Part shown: positions 15,704 to 26,496 of the stretch, in pieces | Numbering within the stretch: position 1 is the first letter of the stretch | Layout of the letters: each line of letters starts with the position of its first letter | Assembly (NCBI RefSeq): GCF_029543085.1 | Contig: NZ_CP119967.1 | Span: forward strand, 6,083,001 to 6,147,000 | Length of the DNA: 64,000 bases | Origin: Pseudomonas sp. A34-9 | GTDB taxonomy: Bacteria; Pseudomonadota; Gammaproteobacteria; Pseudomonadales; Pseudomonadaceae | Reading direction: 5' to 3' | The notes under the pieces: generated by a model | What the model saw: only the letters and a program-made list of their open reading frames with translations | Told to the model about the DNA's origin: nothing | Database searches by the model: none | Made by a program: the position numbers and the translations under genes

Positions 15704-18700
15704 GTTTCTTGCTCCATTGGGCAATGCTTTCAAGCAACACAGACTCTTGATACGGCTTGCCGAGGTAGTCGTTGACGCCAATTGCCATGGCGCGGTCGCG
15801 GTGTTTTTGCCCGGTGCGCGAGGTGATCATGATGATCGGCAGGTGTTGCAGGCGTTCGTCGTTGCGCACCTGGGTGGCGACTTCGAAGCCGTCCATGCGC
15901 GGCATTTCGATGTCGAGCAGCATCAGGTCGGGCATGTGTTCTTCCAGCAGCAACATGGCGTCGACACCGTCCTTGGCGGTCAGCACGTTCATGCCGTGGC
16001 GTTCGAGCAAGCGACTGGTGACCTTGCGCACGGTGACCGAGTCGTCGACCACCATCACCAGCAGCGGCTTTTGCGGTTCGCTGTCGATCTCTGGCAGCGC
16101 CGGCGGCTGTGCGACCCGCGCCTGCATCGCGCGGATCGGCGCGAGCAAATCGAGAATCAGCACCACTCGCCCATCGCCGAGAATCGTCGCGCCGGACACG
16201 CCTTGCACTGCCGCAAATTGCGCGCCGAGGCTCTTGACCACGATCTCGCGCGTACCGGCCATGGCATCGACCTGCACCGCAATGTGCCGGTCGTTGTAGT
16301 GCACCAACAGCACCGGCAATGGCAGGTTCTGCCCGAGCAGTTTCGGCCGTGGCGTGGTTTTCAGCAGCTCGCCGAGGTAGCACAGTTCGTAGGTCTGGCC
16401 GCCATACTGATAGCGCGGCGGATCAACGCGGAAGTGAGCTTCCAGATCATTCGGCAACACGCGAACGATGCCTTCGATGGTGTTCAGCGGAATCGCGTAC
16501 TGATCCTCACTGCACTGCACCATCAACGCGCGGTTGACCGACACGGTGAACGGCAGACGAATGCGGAAATGCACGCCCTGCCCCGGCACCGAATCAATGC
16601 TCATGCTGCCGCCGAGTTGCCGTACTTCTTCATGCACCACGTCCATGCCGACGCCGCGCCCGGAAATCTGGGTGATCTTTTCTGCCGTGGAAAACCCCGG
16701 CTGAAGGATGAACTGCAACACATCGCGGTCGCTGATCTCGGCATTCGGTGCGAGCAATCCACGCTTGATCGCCTTGTTCCGCACCGCTTCCAACGGCACG
16801 CCGGCGCCGTCATCGCGGATATCGAAAACAATGTCGCCGCCCTCGCGAGACAGATCGAGGCTGATCTGCCCTTGCGCCGGTTTACCCGCCGCCAGCCGTA
16901 CCTCGGCGGACTCCAGACCGTGGTCGACGGCGTTGCGCAGCATGTGCTCCAGCGGCGCGGCCATGCGTTCCAGCACGTTGCGATCCATCTCGCCTTCGGC
17001 GTTGCCGACGACAAACGCGACGTCTTTGTTCAGCTCTTCGGCGACCTGGCGGACGATGCGTTTCAAGCGCGGCAACATGCGCTCGAACGGCACCATGCGC
17101 GTGCGCATCAGGCCTTCCTGCAATTCGGTGTTGATGCGGCCCTGTTGCTGCAACAGGTTCTCGGCGTCGTGATTGCGGCGGTCGAGAGTTTCTTTCAGAT
17201 CAAGCAAGTCGGAGGCGGATTCGAACAGCGCCCGCGACAGTTGCTGCAGCTGCGAATGGCGGTCCATTTCCAGCGGATCGAATTCTTCGTAGCCGAGGCG
17301 TTCGGCATCGACTTGCTGACGGCTGAGAATCCGCCCCTGGGTTTCAGTGTCGAGGCGGCGCAACTGATCGCGCATGCGCTCGATGGTGGTTTCCATCTCG
17401 TTGAGAGCAATCTGCGCGTCGTTGACTTGTTGCTCGATACGACCACGGAAGATCGAGGTTTCCCCGGCCAGATTGACCAGCTCATCGAGCAGTTCGGCGG
17501 AGACCTTGACCATGTCCGCGCCAGCCTCGGCAGCCGGCGGCGCGGGTTCGGTCTTGACCGGCACAGGGAGCACTGGCGGCGTTTCTACCGTCAGCGGGTG
17601 GCTGAAATTCTGGATCGCGTTGATCAGCCGATCCGCCGGTGGACACGGTTGCCCGGCGCGCACGCCATCGAGCATTTGCGCCAAACGATCATGCCCGCGC
17701 TGCACCAGCGCAAACAGCTCGGTCGATGGCTGCAATGTTCCGGAGGACAGGCGTTCGTAAAGGTATTCCAGTTCATGGGCAAGGTCGCCGATCGGGCCGA
17801 TCTCGACCATGCGCGCGCCGCCCTTGAGGGTGTGCAGATCGCGCAGCAGGGTTTCCACTTCCTGACGATTGCCCGGTTCCGCCTGCCAGCGCAGCAACGC
17901 AGCGCCGGAGTTTTCGATGATGTCGAAACCTTCTTCGAGGAAGATTTCCAGCAGCTCGGGATCATGGCCGGCGCTGTCGTGATCGGCTGTTGCTGGCGGC
18001 GCTTCGGCAACGTTTTGACCTTGGCGGATCTGCCGGATCGTGTCGATCAGGTCCTGTGCCGGGGTCAGCGGCTGATGGTTTTGCAGTTGATCAAGCAACA
18101 GCGCCAAGCGGTCATGGCTCTTGAGCAGCAAGCCCGCCAAGCTTTCGCTGTAGTGGTAGCGACGATCCACCAAGCCTTCGTAAAAGCTTTCCAGCTCCTG
18201 AGCCAGATCGCCGATGGCCTCGACTTCGGCCATCCGCGCGCCGCCCTTGAGCGTATGCAAATCGCGCTGCAACGAGGACAGTGGCGCTGTGTTGTCCGGG
18301 TCGCTCAACCAGCGCTGCAAGGCCTGGCCTGAGCTGTCGAGAATGTCGACCGCCTCTTCGAGGAAGATCTCGACGATCTCATCATCGGGTTCGAGCGCCG
18401 TTGCCTTTTGCTGCAACTCAGCGGTGGCGCTGCCCAGTTCGCGAATGCTCAAAGTGCGGCTGCCATCGCTGCGAATCAGGCCCATCGATGACGGGTCGAG
18501 ACTCTCATCAAGCAAATCATGCAAGGCACGAATCCGCGCCGGCTGCGGCGTCACTTCCTGCCCGGCCGCCAGTTCGTCGAGCATGTTGATCAGCGCTTCA
18601 TGGGCGTTTTGCGCTTCCTGGAAAAACCGCTCGCTGACCGCCAGGCTGCTTTCTTCCACCGCGCCATACAGGTCGAGCAAGGCTTCACAGAGCACATCGA

Positions 18701-21611
18701 CCGGTAGCAGATCGGCCATGTGCGCACCTTCGCCGAGGGTGGTCAGTTCATCCAGCAAGGCGCTGAGTTCCTGGCGCTCGCCAGGATGTTGCTGCCAACG
18801 CTGCAAGAGGTTTTCCGCGTCGAGGAGAATGTCCATGCCCTGGGCGAGGAAGTTGTTGATCAGTTGCGGATCGCGCTTGATCCGCAGGCCGGTGTGCGGC
18901 GCATCGAGGATCGACGCCAGACGCTCGGCGAGCAGGGTTTCCGAGCGTTTGATCAGCGACTGCGCACCGACAATCGGCGCCAGCGGATCATGCTTGAGTT
19001 GACGCAGGCCGACACGGAACAGGCCCTCGGCTTCGAGCAGCAACTCCACTTCGTCGAGGTCCAGCGGCAACTGGTGCGCCTTGAACTCGCGGGCCAGTTG
19101 ATCGAGCGGTGCAGCGAGTTCGGCAATCGGCAATACGCCGGCCATCGAGGCGCTGCCCTTGAGCGTATGCAAGGCGCGCTGCAACTCGTCGCTGGCTTGC
19201 AACGGCACATGTTCGGCGGCCTGATCGAGAAAACGGTTGAGGCTGGCGAGGTGGGTTTCCGCTTCGTTGCGGAAGATTTCCAGCAACAGCGGATCCAGCG
19301 CGGCGACATCGTCGACGTCTTCGGCGGCCAACGGTTGATCGCCTTTGGCCAAGGCGTGCGCGCGGGCAGCGAGTTGATCGACATCACTGCGCTGACGCTG
19401 GCTGTTGGTGGCGAACTCATTGATCAATTCCGGCAGCAACAGCACCGTGTCGGTGAGCAGTTGTGGCACCACCGAGCCCGGTTCGACGCTTTGTTCGAGT
19501 ACCCGGTTAAGCAGGTTCTCCACTGCCCACGCCAGCTCACCGAGGATCAGTGCGCGGACCATGCGCCCGCTACCCTTCAAGGTGTGGAAGGCGCGGCGCA
19601 ATTCCGTCAGCGCGTCGCGATCCTGAGGATTGGCGGTCCAGCGCGGCAGGTATTGGTGGAGGACTTCGAGGACTTCGTCGGTCTCTTCGAGGAACACTTC
19701 ACGCAATTCGTCGTCGACCGGTTCTTCATCGGCCGGCGGCGGCATCAGGCTGCCGGGGGTAATCAGCGCCGGCGGATTGACCGCAGAGACCGGGCTGGCC
19801 AACACGTCGGCCAGCGACTGCACAGTCTCGGGATCATCCAGCGTCTGCATGTCCTGCATCACCAGTACTTCGCTGGGGCTGAGAACTTCTTCGAGAACCG
19901 GCACATCGGGCTCTTCATCTGGAAAAAAACCGAGACGGGCGAGGCTCTTTTGCGCGATGTCGAGCAATTGTTCGCTCGGGGCCTGCGGGTCGTCGCTCAG
20001 GCGTTCAAGGTAATACTCAAGACTGCTGATGACATCGGCCAGACGATCCAGTTGCTCCCAACCCGGCTCATGCGGATCGAGCAACAAATGTTCGCCGATA
20101 AAACCGTTGCAAGCCTCGACCAGACTCGCCGCGCGATTCAGCGGAATCATCGCCAGCGCCCCGCGCACCTGGGTCAGCAGCGCCGGCAACGGTTGCAGGT
20201 GCTGGCGATCCCAATCGGCGTCGATGTAGTCGACGATCATGTCCTTGGCCTGTTGCAGGCAGATGCGCGCTTCCTTGATGACGATCTGGTGAATCTGCGT
20301 CAGGTCGGTGGTCGGCAGACGCGAATCTTCCGGGCTTTCCGGTTCGACGGTGCCGACCATCCCGGCCAGCGTCGCTTCGACGTAGAGCAAGGCGCCGGCG
20401 ACGTCCATCAGGATCGCGTCGTTGGGTTCACGCTGGCCCTGGGCAAGGCTGAGCACCACCGCCAGTTGATCGATGATGACTTTGCGCGGCTGGCCAAATC
20501 CGAGTACCGCGAGGGTGTCGGCGATCTGTCGCAGCGGCGCCAGCAGGCTTTCCAGATCGGAGGTGTGCTGGCGGTCGCTGCGCACGAACAGGTCGAGGCG
20601 TTCCTTGACCCGCACCAGCTCTTCGCACAACGCCGCCAGCACCGAGCGCATCGCATCGCGGTCGGGGCCGGCCAGGCGCGCGCGTTCTTCGTCGACCATC
20701 GCGCTGTCGGGCAACGCGTCGTCCAGGGAGTAGCGATCTTTCATGGTCAGCATCTGCCCGGTGGGATGTTCGGCTTTGGCAATATAGAACAACAGGCTTT
20801 TCAGCAGCTCCGGCGGCGCAGGCTGATTGAGCCCGGTCATGCCCTGATCGAGCAGGCGTTTGAGTTCTTTGTCGGCGTCCTTGAACAGGCTGCGCAGCGC
20901 CGGGCTGTTGGCGATGACGCCTTCGCGCATGCCTTCGACCAGCGCCGAGGCGACCTGCCACAACGGGCTCAGGGGCGCATCGCCGCTCAACGCTTCGAGA
21001 CGGGTGAACACTTTCGCCAGATAGCCAAGGTGCGTCTGGTCATCCTGCTCACGCAGCAAACCGACCAAAGCCATTTGCAGCATCTGGCGCAATTTGCGCA
21101 GTACGTTCGGCAGCTCTGCCGGCTCGAGCAGCGCCAGTGCTTCGGCGTTCAAGGGCGGTAACTCAGGCAGTTGCGGGCTGAACAGGCTGGTTTCAGACAA
21201 CAGGCTTTGACCACGGGCGCTGCGCAGGTCGTTGATCAGCGGCAACACTACCAGCGGCAAATCGCGGCGGGCGCTCTGCACGCGGTCGAGGTAGATCGGC
21301 AATTGCCCAAGGGCTTGCAGCAACAGGTGCAGGGCTTCGTCGCGATGGCTGACGCGCTCGTGCTGCAAGGCTTCGACCAGATGCTCCATTTCTTCGGCGA
21401 GCAAGGCTGCGCCGTAGAACTCGACCATTTGCAAACTGCCGTGGACCTGATGGATGTAATCCAGGCACTCGTCCAGCCCGGGAAAGGCCTGCGGATCATC
21501 GAGCACGGCTTCAATCGCCTGATGCGCCTGCTTCAGCGTTTCGGCAATTTCGCCTTTGACCCATTCGAGGGCCACATAGTCGTGCCGATCACCCATAACC
21601 ACTCCACTCAC
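15696..21611 (-). CDS. chpA: ChpA hybrid histidine kinase of the Pil-Chp system
   Basis: Giant CheA-type kinase controlling type IV pilus motility and cAMP. At 1971 aa it is about 500 residues shorter than my memory of the P. aeruginosa protein (about 2470). Four canonical Hpt domains are visible, each with H-T-L-K-G: His676, His815, His1119 and His1260. The first 600 residues hold degenerate Hpt-like bundles without that motif. Then come the dimerisation helix, the ATPase domain ([21 protein letters not shown]), a CheW domain, and a C-terminal receiver with Asp1900 in [11 protein letters not shown] and a VDDS start. It overlaps pilJ by four bases. Confidence 0.95.
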   Translation of the reverse strand: MSGVVMGDRHDYVALEWVKGEIAETLKQAHQAIEAVLDDPQAFPGLDECLDYIHQVHGSLQMVEFYGAALLAEEMEHLVEALQHERVSHRDEALHLLLQALGQLPIYLDRVQSARRDLPLVVLPLINDLRSARGQSLLSETSLFSPQLPELPPLNAEALALLEPAELPNVLRKLRQMLQMALVGLLREQDDQTHLGYLAKVFTRLEALSGDAPLSPLWQVASALVEGMREGVIANSPALRSLFKDADKELKRLLDQGMTGLNQPAPPELLKSLLFYIAKAEHPTGQMLTMKDRYSLDDALPDSAMVDEERARLAGPDRDAMRSVLAALCEELVRVKERLDLFVRSDRQHTSDLESLLAPLRQIADTLAVLGFGQPRKVIIDQLAVVLSLAQGQREPNDAILMDVAGALLYVEATLAGMVGTVEPESPEDSRLPTTDLTQIHQIVIKEARICLQQAKDMIVDYIDADWDRQHLQPLPALLTQVRGALAMIPLNRAASLVEACNGFIGEHLLLDPHEPGWEQLDRLADVISSLEYYLERLSDDPQAPSEQLLDIAQKSLARLGFFPDEEPDVPVLEEVLSPSEVLVMQDMQTLDDPETVQSLADVLASPVSAVNPPALITPGSLMPPPADEEPVDDELREVFLEETDEVLEVLHQYLPRWTANPQDRDALTELRRAFHTLKGSGRMVRALILGELAWAVENLLNRVLEQSVEPGSVVPQLLTDTVLLLPELINEFATNSQRQRSDVDQLAARAHALAKGDQPLAAEDVDDVAALDPLLLEIFRNEAETHLASLNRFLDQAAEHVPLQASDELQRALHTLKGSASMAGVLPIAELAAPLDQLAREFKAHQLPLDLDEVELLLEAEGLFRVGLRQLKHDPLAPIVGAQSLIKRSETLLAERLASILDAPHTGLRIKRDPQLINNFLAQGMDILLDAENLLQRWQQHPGERQELSALLDELTTLGEGAHMADLLPVDVLCEALLDLYGAVEESSLAVSERFFQEAQNAHEALINMLDELAAGQEVTPQPARIRALHDLLDESLDPSSMGLIRSDGSRTLSIRELGSATAELQQKATALEPDDEIVEIFLEEAVDILDSSGQALQRWLSDPDNTAPLSSLQRDLHTLKGGARMAEVEAIGDLAQELESFYEGLVDRRYHYSESLAGLLLKSHDRLALLLDQLQNHQPLTPAQDLIDTIRQIRQGQNVAEAPPATADHDSAGHDPELLEIFLEEGFDIIENSGAALLRWQAEPGNRQEVETLLRDLHTLKGGARMVEIGPIGDLAHELEYLYERLSSGTLQPSTELFALVQRGHDRLAQMLDGVRAGQPCPPADRLINAIQNFSHPLTVETPPVLPVPVKTEPAPPAAEAGADMVKVSAELLDELVNLAGETSIFRGRIEQQVNDAQIALNEMETTIERMRDQLRRLDTETQGRILSRQQVDAERLGYEEFDPLEMDRHSQLQQLSRALFESASDLLDLKETLDRRNHDAENLLQQQGRINTELQEGLMRTRMVPFERMLPRLKRIVRQVAEELNKDVAFVVGNAEGEMDRNVLERMAAPLEHMLRNAVDHGLESAEVRLAAGKPAQGQISLDLSREGGDIVFDIRDDGAGVPLEAVRNKAIKRGLLAPNAEISDRDVLQFILQPGFSTAEKITQISGRGVGMDVVHEEVRQLGGSMSIDSVPGQGVHFRIRLPFTVSVNRALMVQCSEDQYAIPLNTIEGIVRVLPNDLEAHFRVDPPRYQYGGQTYELCYLGELLKTTPRPKLLGQNLPLPVLLVHYNDRHIAVQVDAMAGTREIVVKSLGAQFAAVQGVSGATILGDGRVVLILDLLAPIRAMQARVAQPPALPEIDSEPQKPLLVMVVDDSVTVRKVTSRLLERHGMNVLTAKDGVDAMLLLEEHMPDLMLLDIEMPRMDGFEVATQVRNDERLQHLPIIMITSRTGQKHRDRAMAIGVNDYLGKPYQESVLLESIAQWSKKHA

Positions 21612-23656
21612 GCTTTATCTGTCGCCGCCGGCAAGGTGAATCCGGACACCGAACGCCGTAGCTGACTGGCCATTTTCGTCAGGTTGCCGATGCTCTCGGC
21701 GGTGGCCGTGGAGCCGGACGAGGTCTGCGACGTGATCTGCTGGATCACGTTCATCGTCAGGGAAATCTGCCCGGCCGACGTCGTCTGCTGCTGCGCGGCG
21801 TTGGAGATGCTTTGAATCAGCGCGGCGAGGGTCTTCGACACGCCTTCGATTTCTTCCAGGGCCACACCGGCATCCTGCGCCAGTCGCGCGCCGCGCACCA
21901 CTTCGGTGGTGGTTTGCTCCATCGAGATTACGGCTTCGTTGGTGTCGGTCTGAATCGCCCGCACCAGGGTTTCGATCTGCCGGGTGGCGGCAGACGAGCG
22001 TTCGGCGAGGCGCTGCACTTCGTCGGCAACCACGGCAAAGCCGCGCCCGGCGTCACCGGCCATCGACGCCTGAATCGCCGCGTTGAGGGCGAGGATGTTG
22101 GTCTGGTCGGCGATGTCGTCGATCAGGCTGACGATGTCGCCGATTTCCTGCGACGACTCGCCGAGGCGCTTGATGCGTTTGGCGGTGTCCTGAATCTGTT
22201 CGCGGATGTTGTCCATGCCGTGGATGGTGTTGTGCACGACCTCGTTGCCCTTGTTGGCGATTTCCACCGAACGCTCGGCTACCGCTGAGGATTCCGCAGC
22301 GTTGGCCGAGACCTGATCGATCGACTGGGCCATGTCGCTGATCGCTGTCGACGCTTCGGAAATCTGCTGCGCCTGATGCTCCGAGGCCTGGGCCAGGTGC
22401 ATGGCGGTGGCCTGGGTTTCCTGCACCGCAGCGGCAACCTGGCCGGCGGTGAGGTTGATGGTCGCGACCAGATCGCGCAACTGGTCGACGGAATAGTTGA
22501 TCGAGTCGGCGATGGTGCCGGTGAAGTCTTCGGTCACCGAGGCGGTCACGGTGAGGTCGCCGTCGGCGAGGTCTTCGATTTCATCGAGCAGGCGCATGAT
22601 CGCGTTCTGGTTGCGCTCGTTCTTCTCGGCGGTTTCACGCAACTGGCGATTGGTTTCGCGGACCATCACCAAGCCGATCAGGATGATCGAAGCCAGCGCC
22701 AGCAAACCGAGGACGTAGCCGCCGATGGTGTCGGTGTTGCGCCCGCCGGCAAGGTTCTCGAAACCGGTCGCCAAGTGCGAGGCTTCATCGAGCAGGGTTT
22801 GCGAGAGGCTGAAGATGTTGCTCGCCGATTCGCGGACCTTGAACAGCTCGGGCGAGGTTTCGAGGATTTCATCGACGGACCCGGAGACGAACTGGAACAG
22901 CTCGGATATTTCACTCAGGCGCGCACGGGCGTCACGGTCTTCGACCTGGCTTATTTTCAGCGTCGGGTTGCCTTGCAGCATGCCGTTGAGGACCTGGCCA
23001 AAACGGGTGGCGTCGCGGCCAAAGGCATCGGCGGCCTGCTGCGAGTTTTCGTCGCCGGCCAGTACGGTGTTGACCGCACCGAGGATGCGTTCAGCCAACA
23101 GCGACTGACGCTGAGCCATCGCCACCTGCGCGGCCGGGGCACCACGTTGCAGGAGGATTTCGACGACTTTTTCGTATTCGATCTGCAACTGCGGCACGGT
23201 TTCGGCCAGGGTTGCGGCGACCTGATGCAGCGACAGCACGGTCTGTTCGCTGGAGAGAATCGCGTCGGTGTTTTTCAGCAGACGTTCCCAGTCGAGCTGC
23301 ACGGCGCGCATTTCCGGGCGCACGGTCGACGGCGCGGGCGGCAGGCCGGTGGCCGGGTCGCCCTTTTTCAGGTAACCCCAGCGCTGGGCGAAATCGTTGC
23401 GCGCATCGCTGAGCAGCTTGAACGCGGCAGCCTTGCCGGCGGCGGCTTCGGTGGCGTTCTTGGCGATGCGTTGCGAGAGCACGCGCAGCTCACCGGCGTG
23501 GCCGATGTACTGCTTGTCGTAGTTCGCCTGGGTGTTGAGGTAAGCGAAGTTGGCGAACAGCAGCATGATGAACACGATCAGTGCGATGAACAGCACGATG
23601 ATCTGCGAGCGACTGCGCGATCCTTCCGCCGGCTTGCCTGTTTTTGCTTTTGTCAT
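21608..23656 (-). CDS. pilJ: Methyl-accepting chemotaxis receptor PilJ
   Basis: Inner-membrane receptor of the twitching system, 682 aa. One membrane helix follows the Lys/Arg-rich start ([20 protein letters not shown]), a large periplasmic region contains two PilJ-type four-helix units ([13 protein letters not shown] near 80), and a second helix ([19 protein letters not shown]) leads to HAMP and the MCP hairpin tip ([20 protein letters not shown]). The chpA ATG overlaps its stop, so no room exists for pilK, the methyltransferase gene that lies here in P. aeruginosa. Confidence 0.95.
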   Translation of the reverse strand: MTKAKTGKPAEGSRSRSQIIVLFIALIVFIMLLFANFAYLNTQANYDKQYIGHAGELRVLSQRIAKNATEAAAGKAAAFKLLSDARNDFAQRWGYLKKGDPATGLPPAPSTVRPEMRAVQLDWERLLKNTDAILSSEQTVLSLHQVAATLAETVPQLQIEYEKVVEILLQRGAPAAQVAMAQRQSLLAERILGAVNTVLAGDENSQQAADAFGRDATRFGQVLNGMLQGNPTLKISQVEDRDARARLSEISELFQFVSGSVDEILETSPELFKVRESASNIFSLSQTLLDEASHLATGFENLAGGRNTDTIGGYVLGLLALASIILIGLVMVRETNRQLRETAEKNERNQNAIMRLLDEIEDLADGDLTVTASVTEDFTGTIADSINYSVDQLRDLVATINLTAGQVAAAVQETQATAMHLAQASEHQAQQISEASTAISDMAQSIDQVSANAAESSAVAERSVEIANKGNEVVHNTIHGMDNIREQIQDTAKRIKRLGESSQEIGDIVSLIDDIADQTNILALNAAIQASMAGDAGRGFAVVADEVQRLAERSSAATRQIETLVRAIQTDTNEAVISMEQTTTEVVRGARLAQDAGVALEEIEGVSKTLAALIQSISNAAQQQTTSAGQISLTMNVIQQITSQTSSGSTATAESIGNLTKMASQLRRSVSGFTLPAATDKA

Positions 23657-23700
23657 CGGTCCTCGCCCTTAACCCACCACCTTTGAGGCCTGCTGCAATC

Positions 23701-23795
23701 CCTGTGGGAGCGAGCTTGCTCGCGAAAGCGGTAGGTCAGCCAATATTTATTTCGCCTGACACGCCCTCTTCGCGAGCAAGCTCGCTCCCACAGGG
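23701..23795. repeat. REP-type inverted pair (family A)
   Basis: CTGTGGGAGCGAGCTTGCTC and its complement face each other in the 150-base gap between pilI and pilJ, so a REP pair sits inside the pil-chp operon. It could tune the relative amounts of pilGHI and pilJ-chpA mRNA. Confidence 0.85.
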
Positions 23796-23811
23796 GACGG
23801 TGTTGAATCTG

Positions 23812-24351
23812 TTATATCGCAACGCTCATGAACACCGGCGACTTGGCCAGCGCAAACAGGCTGAACACCCGCCAGTTCTGCTCGCGCCGGAAATAGCCTT
23901 TGACGAACTCGGCCTTGGAACCCTGGCGCTTGCTGATCGACAGCGGTTCAAAGCTGTCCTGCTCAAAATGCTGCAGGCCGATGACCTCATCGACCATCAA
24001 CCCGGCAAACACGTCCCCATGCTCAACCACCAAGACCCGCCGCTGTTTACGCAATGGCGACAGTTCATGCCCGAAGAAACCGCACAAATCCATGATCGGC
24101 AGCAATCGTCCGCGCAGATTGGCCACGCCTTTGACCCACGGCTTGACCCCGGGCAACTGGGTGAAGCGCGGTTCGTGCAGCACTTCACTGACTTCGCCCA
24201 TCGGCGCCACATACCAATGCTCGCCGAGGCGGAAGCCGATGCCGCTCCAGCGATCCTGACGCGCCGGTTGCGACGGCAGGTCCGCCGCCAGCAAGCGGCA
24301 GCGCTGGTCGATTTGCCAGAGCAGTTCGAACGCGGTCAGCGATTCGCTCAT
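23812..24351 (-). CDS. pilI: CheW-like coupling protein PilI
   Basis: CheW-domain protein of 179 aa that couples PilJ to ChpA. Recognisable strands are GIGFRLGEHWYVAPMGEVSE, VKGVANLRGRLLPIMDL and VLVVEHGDVFAGLMVDEV. The N-terminal 40 residues are an extension common in PilI proteins. It follows pilH after only ten bases and is separated from pilJ by a REP pair. Confidence 0.93.
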   Translation of the reverse strand: MSESLTAFELLWQIDQRCRLLAADLPSQPARQDRWSGIGFRLGEHWYVAPMGEVSEVLHEPRFTQLPGVKPWVKGVANLRGRLLPIMDLCGFFGHELSPLRKQRRVLVVEHGDVFAGLMVDEVIGLQHFEQDSFEPLSISKRQGSKAEFVKGYFRREQNWRVFSLFALAKSPVFMSVAI

Positions 24352-24361
24352 GGTTGCGCGA

Positions 24362-24727
24362 TCAGCCTTTGAGCACGTTGTTCAGGGTCTTGATCAGAGT
24401 GTCTTCGTCGACCGGTTTGGTCAGGTAGTCCTTGGCGCCCTGGCGGGTGCCCCAGACCTTGTCGGTTTCCTGATCCTTGGTGGTGATGATGATCACCGGG
24501 ATGTGGCTGGTCTCGGCATCCTTGGTCAGTTGACGGGTGGCCTGAAAACCGTTGAGGCCAGGCATGACGATGTCCATCAGCACCGCGTCGGGTTTTTCCT
24601 GACGGGCCAGGGCCACGCCGTCGGCACCGTTTTCGGCCTTCAGCACTGCATGGCCGTGCTTTTCCAGCATGCCGGTGAGTTTGTACATTTCAGTCGGCGA
24701 ATCATCGACGATCAGGATACGTGCCAT
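24362..24727 (-). CDS. pilH: Response regulator PilH
   Basis: Stand-alone CheY-like receiver of 121 aa. The acidic pocket DDS lies near residue 10, the phospho-acceptor is in VLMDIVMPGLNG, and the conserved Lys is in YLTKPV. In P. aeruginosa PilH is thought to oppose PilG, acting as a phosphate sink or retraction regulator. The ATG at 24727 is preferred to a start four codons upstream. It lies about 60 bases after pilG. Confidence 0.95.
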   Translation of the reverse strand: MARILIVDDSPTEMYKLTGMLEKHGHAVLKAENGADGVALARQEKPDAVLMDIVMPGLNGFQATRQLTKDAETSHIPVIIITTKDQETDKVWGTRQGAKDYLTKPVDEDTLIKTLNNVLKG

Positions 24728-24787
24728 GGTTTTCCCCATTTTTCTTGTCGACCCGCGGCCCGCTGGCCGAGCGTCACTGTACGTGTC

Positions 24788-25192
24788 TTACTGCGGCAAA
24801 ACGGCGGCGAAGCCCGGAACATGGGCCTGAATCGCGTTGAGCAGTTCTTCCTTGCTGAAAGGCTTGGTCAAAAATTGATCAGAACCGACAATCCGCCCCT
24901 TGGCCTTGTCGAACAGCCCGTCACGCGATGACAGCATGATCACCGGCGTGGCCTTGAACGCACTGTTGTTCTTGATTAAAGCGCAGGTCTGATAACCATC
25001 CAGACGCGGCATCATGATGTCGACAAAAATGATCCCGGGATGGTTGTCGGCGATCTTGGCCAGGGCGTCGAAACCGTCGATCGCGGTGATCACTTCGCAC
25101 CCGACATTCTTCAATAAGGTTTCGGCGGTGCGTCGAATCGTTTTCGAGTCGTCGATGACCATGACCTTCAAGGCGCTGGACTGCTGTTCCAT
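24788..25192 (-). CDS. pilG: Response regulator PilG
   Basis: First gene of the pil-chp operon, a CheY-like receiver of 134 aa that promotes pilus extension and CyaB activity in P. aeruginosa. Motifs: VIDDSKTIRR near residue 12, phospho-acceptor in FVDIMMPRLDG, and FLTKPFSKEEL. A short N-terminal extension (MEQQSSALK) is typical of PilG. It is divergent from gshB, with a 225-base gap. Confidence 0.95.
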   Translation of the reverse strand: MEQQSSALKVMVIDDSKTIRRTAETLLKNVGCEVITAIDGFDALAKIADNHPGIIFVDIMMPRLDGYQTCALIKNNSAFKATPVIMLSSRDGLFDKAKGRIVGSDQFLTKPFSKEELLNAIQAHVPGFAAVLPQ

Positions 25193-25326
25193 AAGAGGGC
25201 TCTACCGTCGCCTTTGCGAATCAAATTGTCCGTTTTGCGATGACTGATGGCTGGAAACCCTTGATGCTCAAGGGCCAGCACGGCATGGCAGCCTTTTTAG
25301 CACAGTCTCCAGATGCAATCTATCGA

Positions 25327-25377
25327 CGGGTTTTTCCTTGACCGAAAACCCGCCCGGCGCCACTCTGGCGGCACTTT
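25327..25377 (+). promoter_or_regulatory. Tandem hairpins in the gshB upstream region
   Basis: CGGGTTTT (25327-25334) pairs with AAAACCCG (25345-25352), and CGCCA (25358-25362) with TGGCG (25366-25370), which is followed by GCACTTTTT. The second resembles a weak terminator 40 bases before the gshB ATG. An attenuator role is possible but unproven. Confidence 0.25.
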
Positions 25378-25417
25378 TTCAATACCGATCCGGTAGCCAA
25401 TTTTCGAGGAAAACCCA

Positions 25418-26389
25418 ATGAGCGTTCGCGTCGGGATTGTCATGGACCCTATCGCCAGCATCTCCTATAAAAAGGATAGCTCGCTGGCCATGCTGCTGGC
25501 CGCGCAGAAGCGTGGCTGGGAACTGTTCTATATGGAACAGCGCGACCTGTATCAGGGCGAAGGCCAGGCACGGGCACGGATGAAGCCGCTGAAAGTCTTC
25601 GCCAACCCGGAAAAATGGTTCGAACTGGACGCCGAGCAGGACAACCTGCTGAGCGACCTGGACGTGATCCTGATGCGCAAGGACCCGCCGTTCGACATGG
25701 AGTTCGTCTACTCCACCTACCTGCTCGAACAGGCCGAAACCGCCGGCGTGCTGGTGGTGAACAAGCCGCAGAGCCTGCGCGACTGCAACGAAAAACTGTT
25801 CGCCACGCTGTTCCCGCAGTGCACGCCGCCGACCATCGTCAGCCGCCGTGCCGACGTGCTGCGTGAGTTCGCCGCGAAACACGGTGACGTGATCCTCAAG
25901 CCGCTGGACGGCATGGGCGGCACGTCGATCTTCCGTCACCGCGCCGGCGACCCGAACCTGTCGGTAATCTTGGAAACCCTGACTGCCCTCGGTGGCCAGC
26001 AGATCATGGGCCAGGCTTACCTGCCGGCGATCAAGGACGGCGACAAACGCATCCTGATGATCGACGGCGAGCCGGTGGATTATTGCCTGGCGCGGATCCC
26101 GGCGCAGGGCGAAACCCGTGGCAACCTTGCTGCCGGTGGTCGTGGTGAAGCCCGTCCGCTGACTGACAAGGATCGCTGGATCGCCGCGCAAGTCGGCCCG
26201 ACCCTGCGTGAGAAAGGCTTGTTGTTCGTGGGCCTGGACGTGATCGGCGAAAGCCTCACCGAAATCAACGTCACCAGCCCGACCTGCATCCGTGAAATCG
26301 ACAACGCGTTTGGCACTGACATTGGCGGCATGCTGATGGATGCCATCGCCAAGAAGCTGCAAGCCGCCGGCAAAAAGCCACAAGCTTGA
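25418..26389 (+). CDS. gshB: Glutathione synthetase
   Basis: ATP-grasp ligase of 323 aa that adds glycine to gamma-glutamylcysteine, the second step of glutathione synthesis in the cytosol. Family signatures: VGIVMDPIASISYKKDSS at the N-terminus, LMRKDPPFDMEFVYST, VLVVNKPQSLRDCNEKLF, LKPLDGMGGTSIF (ATP loop), and LTEINVTSPTCIREID (metal-binding Glu/Asn). Length is normal. It is divergent from pilG and followed by tonB3 in the same direction, with a hairpin between. Confidence 0.96.
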   Translation: MSVRVGIVMDPIASISYKKDSSLAMLLAAQKRGWELFYMEQRDLYQGEGQARARMKPLKVFANPEKWFELDAEQDNLLSDLDVILMRKDPPFDMEFVYSTYLLEQAETAGVLVVNKPQSLRDCNEKLFATLFPQCTPPTIVSRRADVLREFAAKHGDVILKPLDGMGGTSIFRHRAGDPNLSVILETLTALGGQQIMGQAYLPAIKDGDKRILMIDGEPVDYCLARIPAQGETRGNLAAGGRGEARPLTDKDRWIAAQVGPTLREKGLLFVGLDVIGESLTEINVTSPTCIREIDNAFGTDIGGMLMDAIAKKLQAAGKKPQA

Positions 26390-26436
26390 TGTGTGTCACA
26401 TGCAGTCTGTCGCTTGAAGCGTGAAGCCCAAGGCGT

Positions 26437-26490
26437 GAAACCAACATTGCGTTATCATGCGCAGCCTCTGAAAAACGCGATGTTGGTTTT
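26437..26490 (+). terminator. Long hairpin between gshB and tonB3, possible terminator
   Basis: GAAACCAACATTGCGTT (26437-26453) pairs with AACGCGATGTTGGTTTT (26474-26490) with one G-T wobble and one end G-T, around a 20-base loop, and is followed by CTTGT. It ends six bases before the tonB3 ATG, so it either ends gshB transcription or folds in the tonB3 leader and covers its ribosome site. Confidence 0.5.
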
Positions 26491-26496
26491 CTTGTC

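Noticed and set aside
15702..21161. Very long plus-strand frames (876 and 813 codons) opposite chpA
   Set aside because: They mirror the codon bias of chpA; composition is Gln/His/Arg-rich without motifs. ChpA on the other strand has Hpt, kinase, CheW and receiver motifs.
22376..23686. Plus-strand frame opposite pilJ
   Set aside because: Shadow frame; pilJ has MCP motifs in the other direction and fits the operon.
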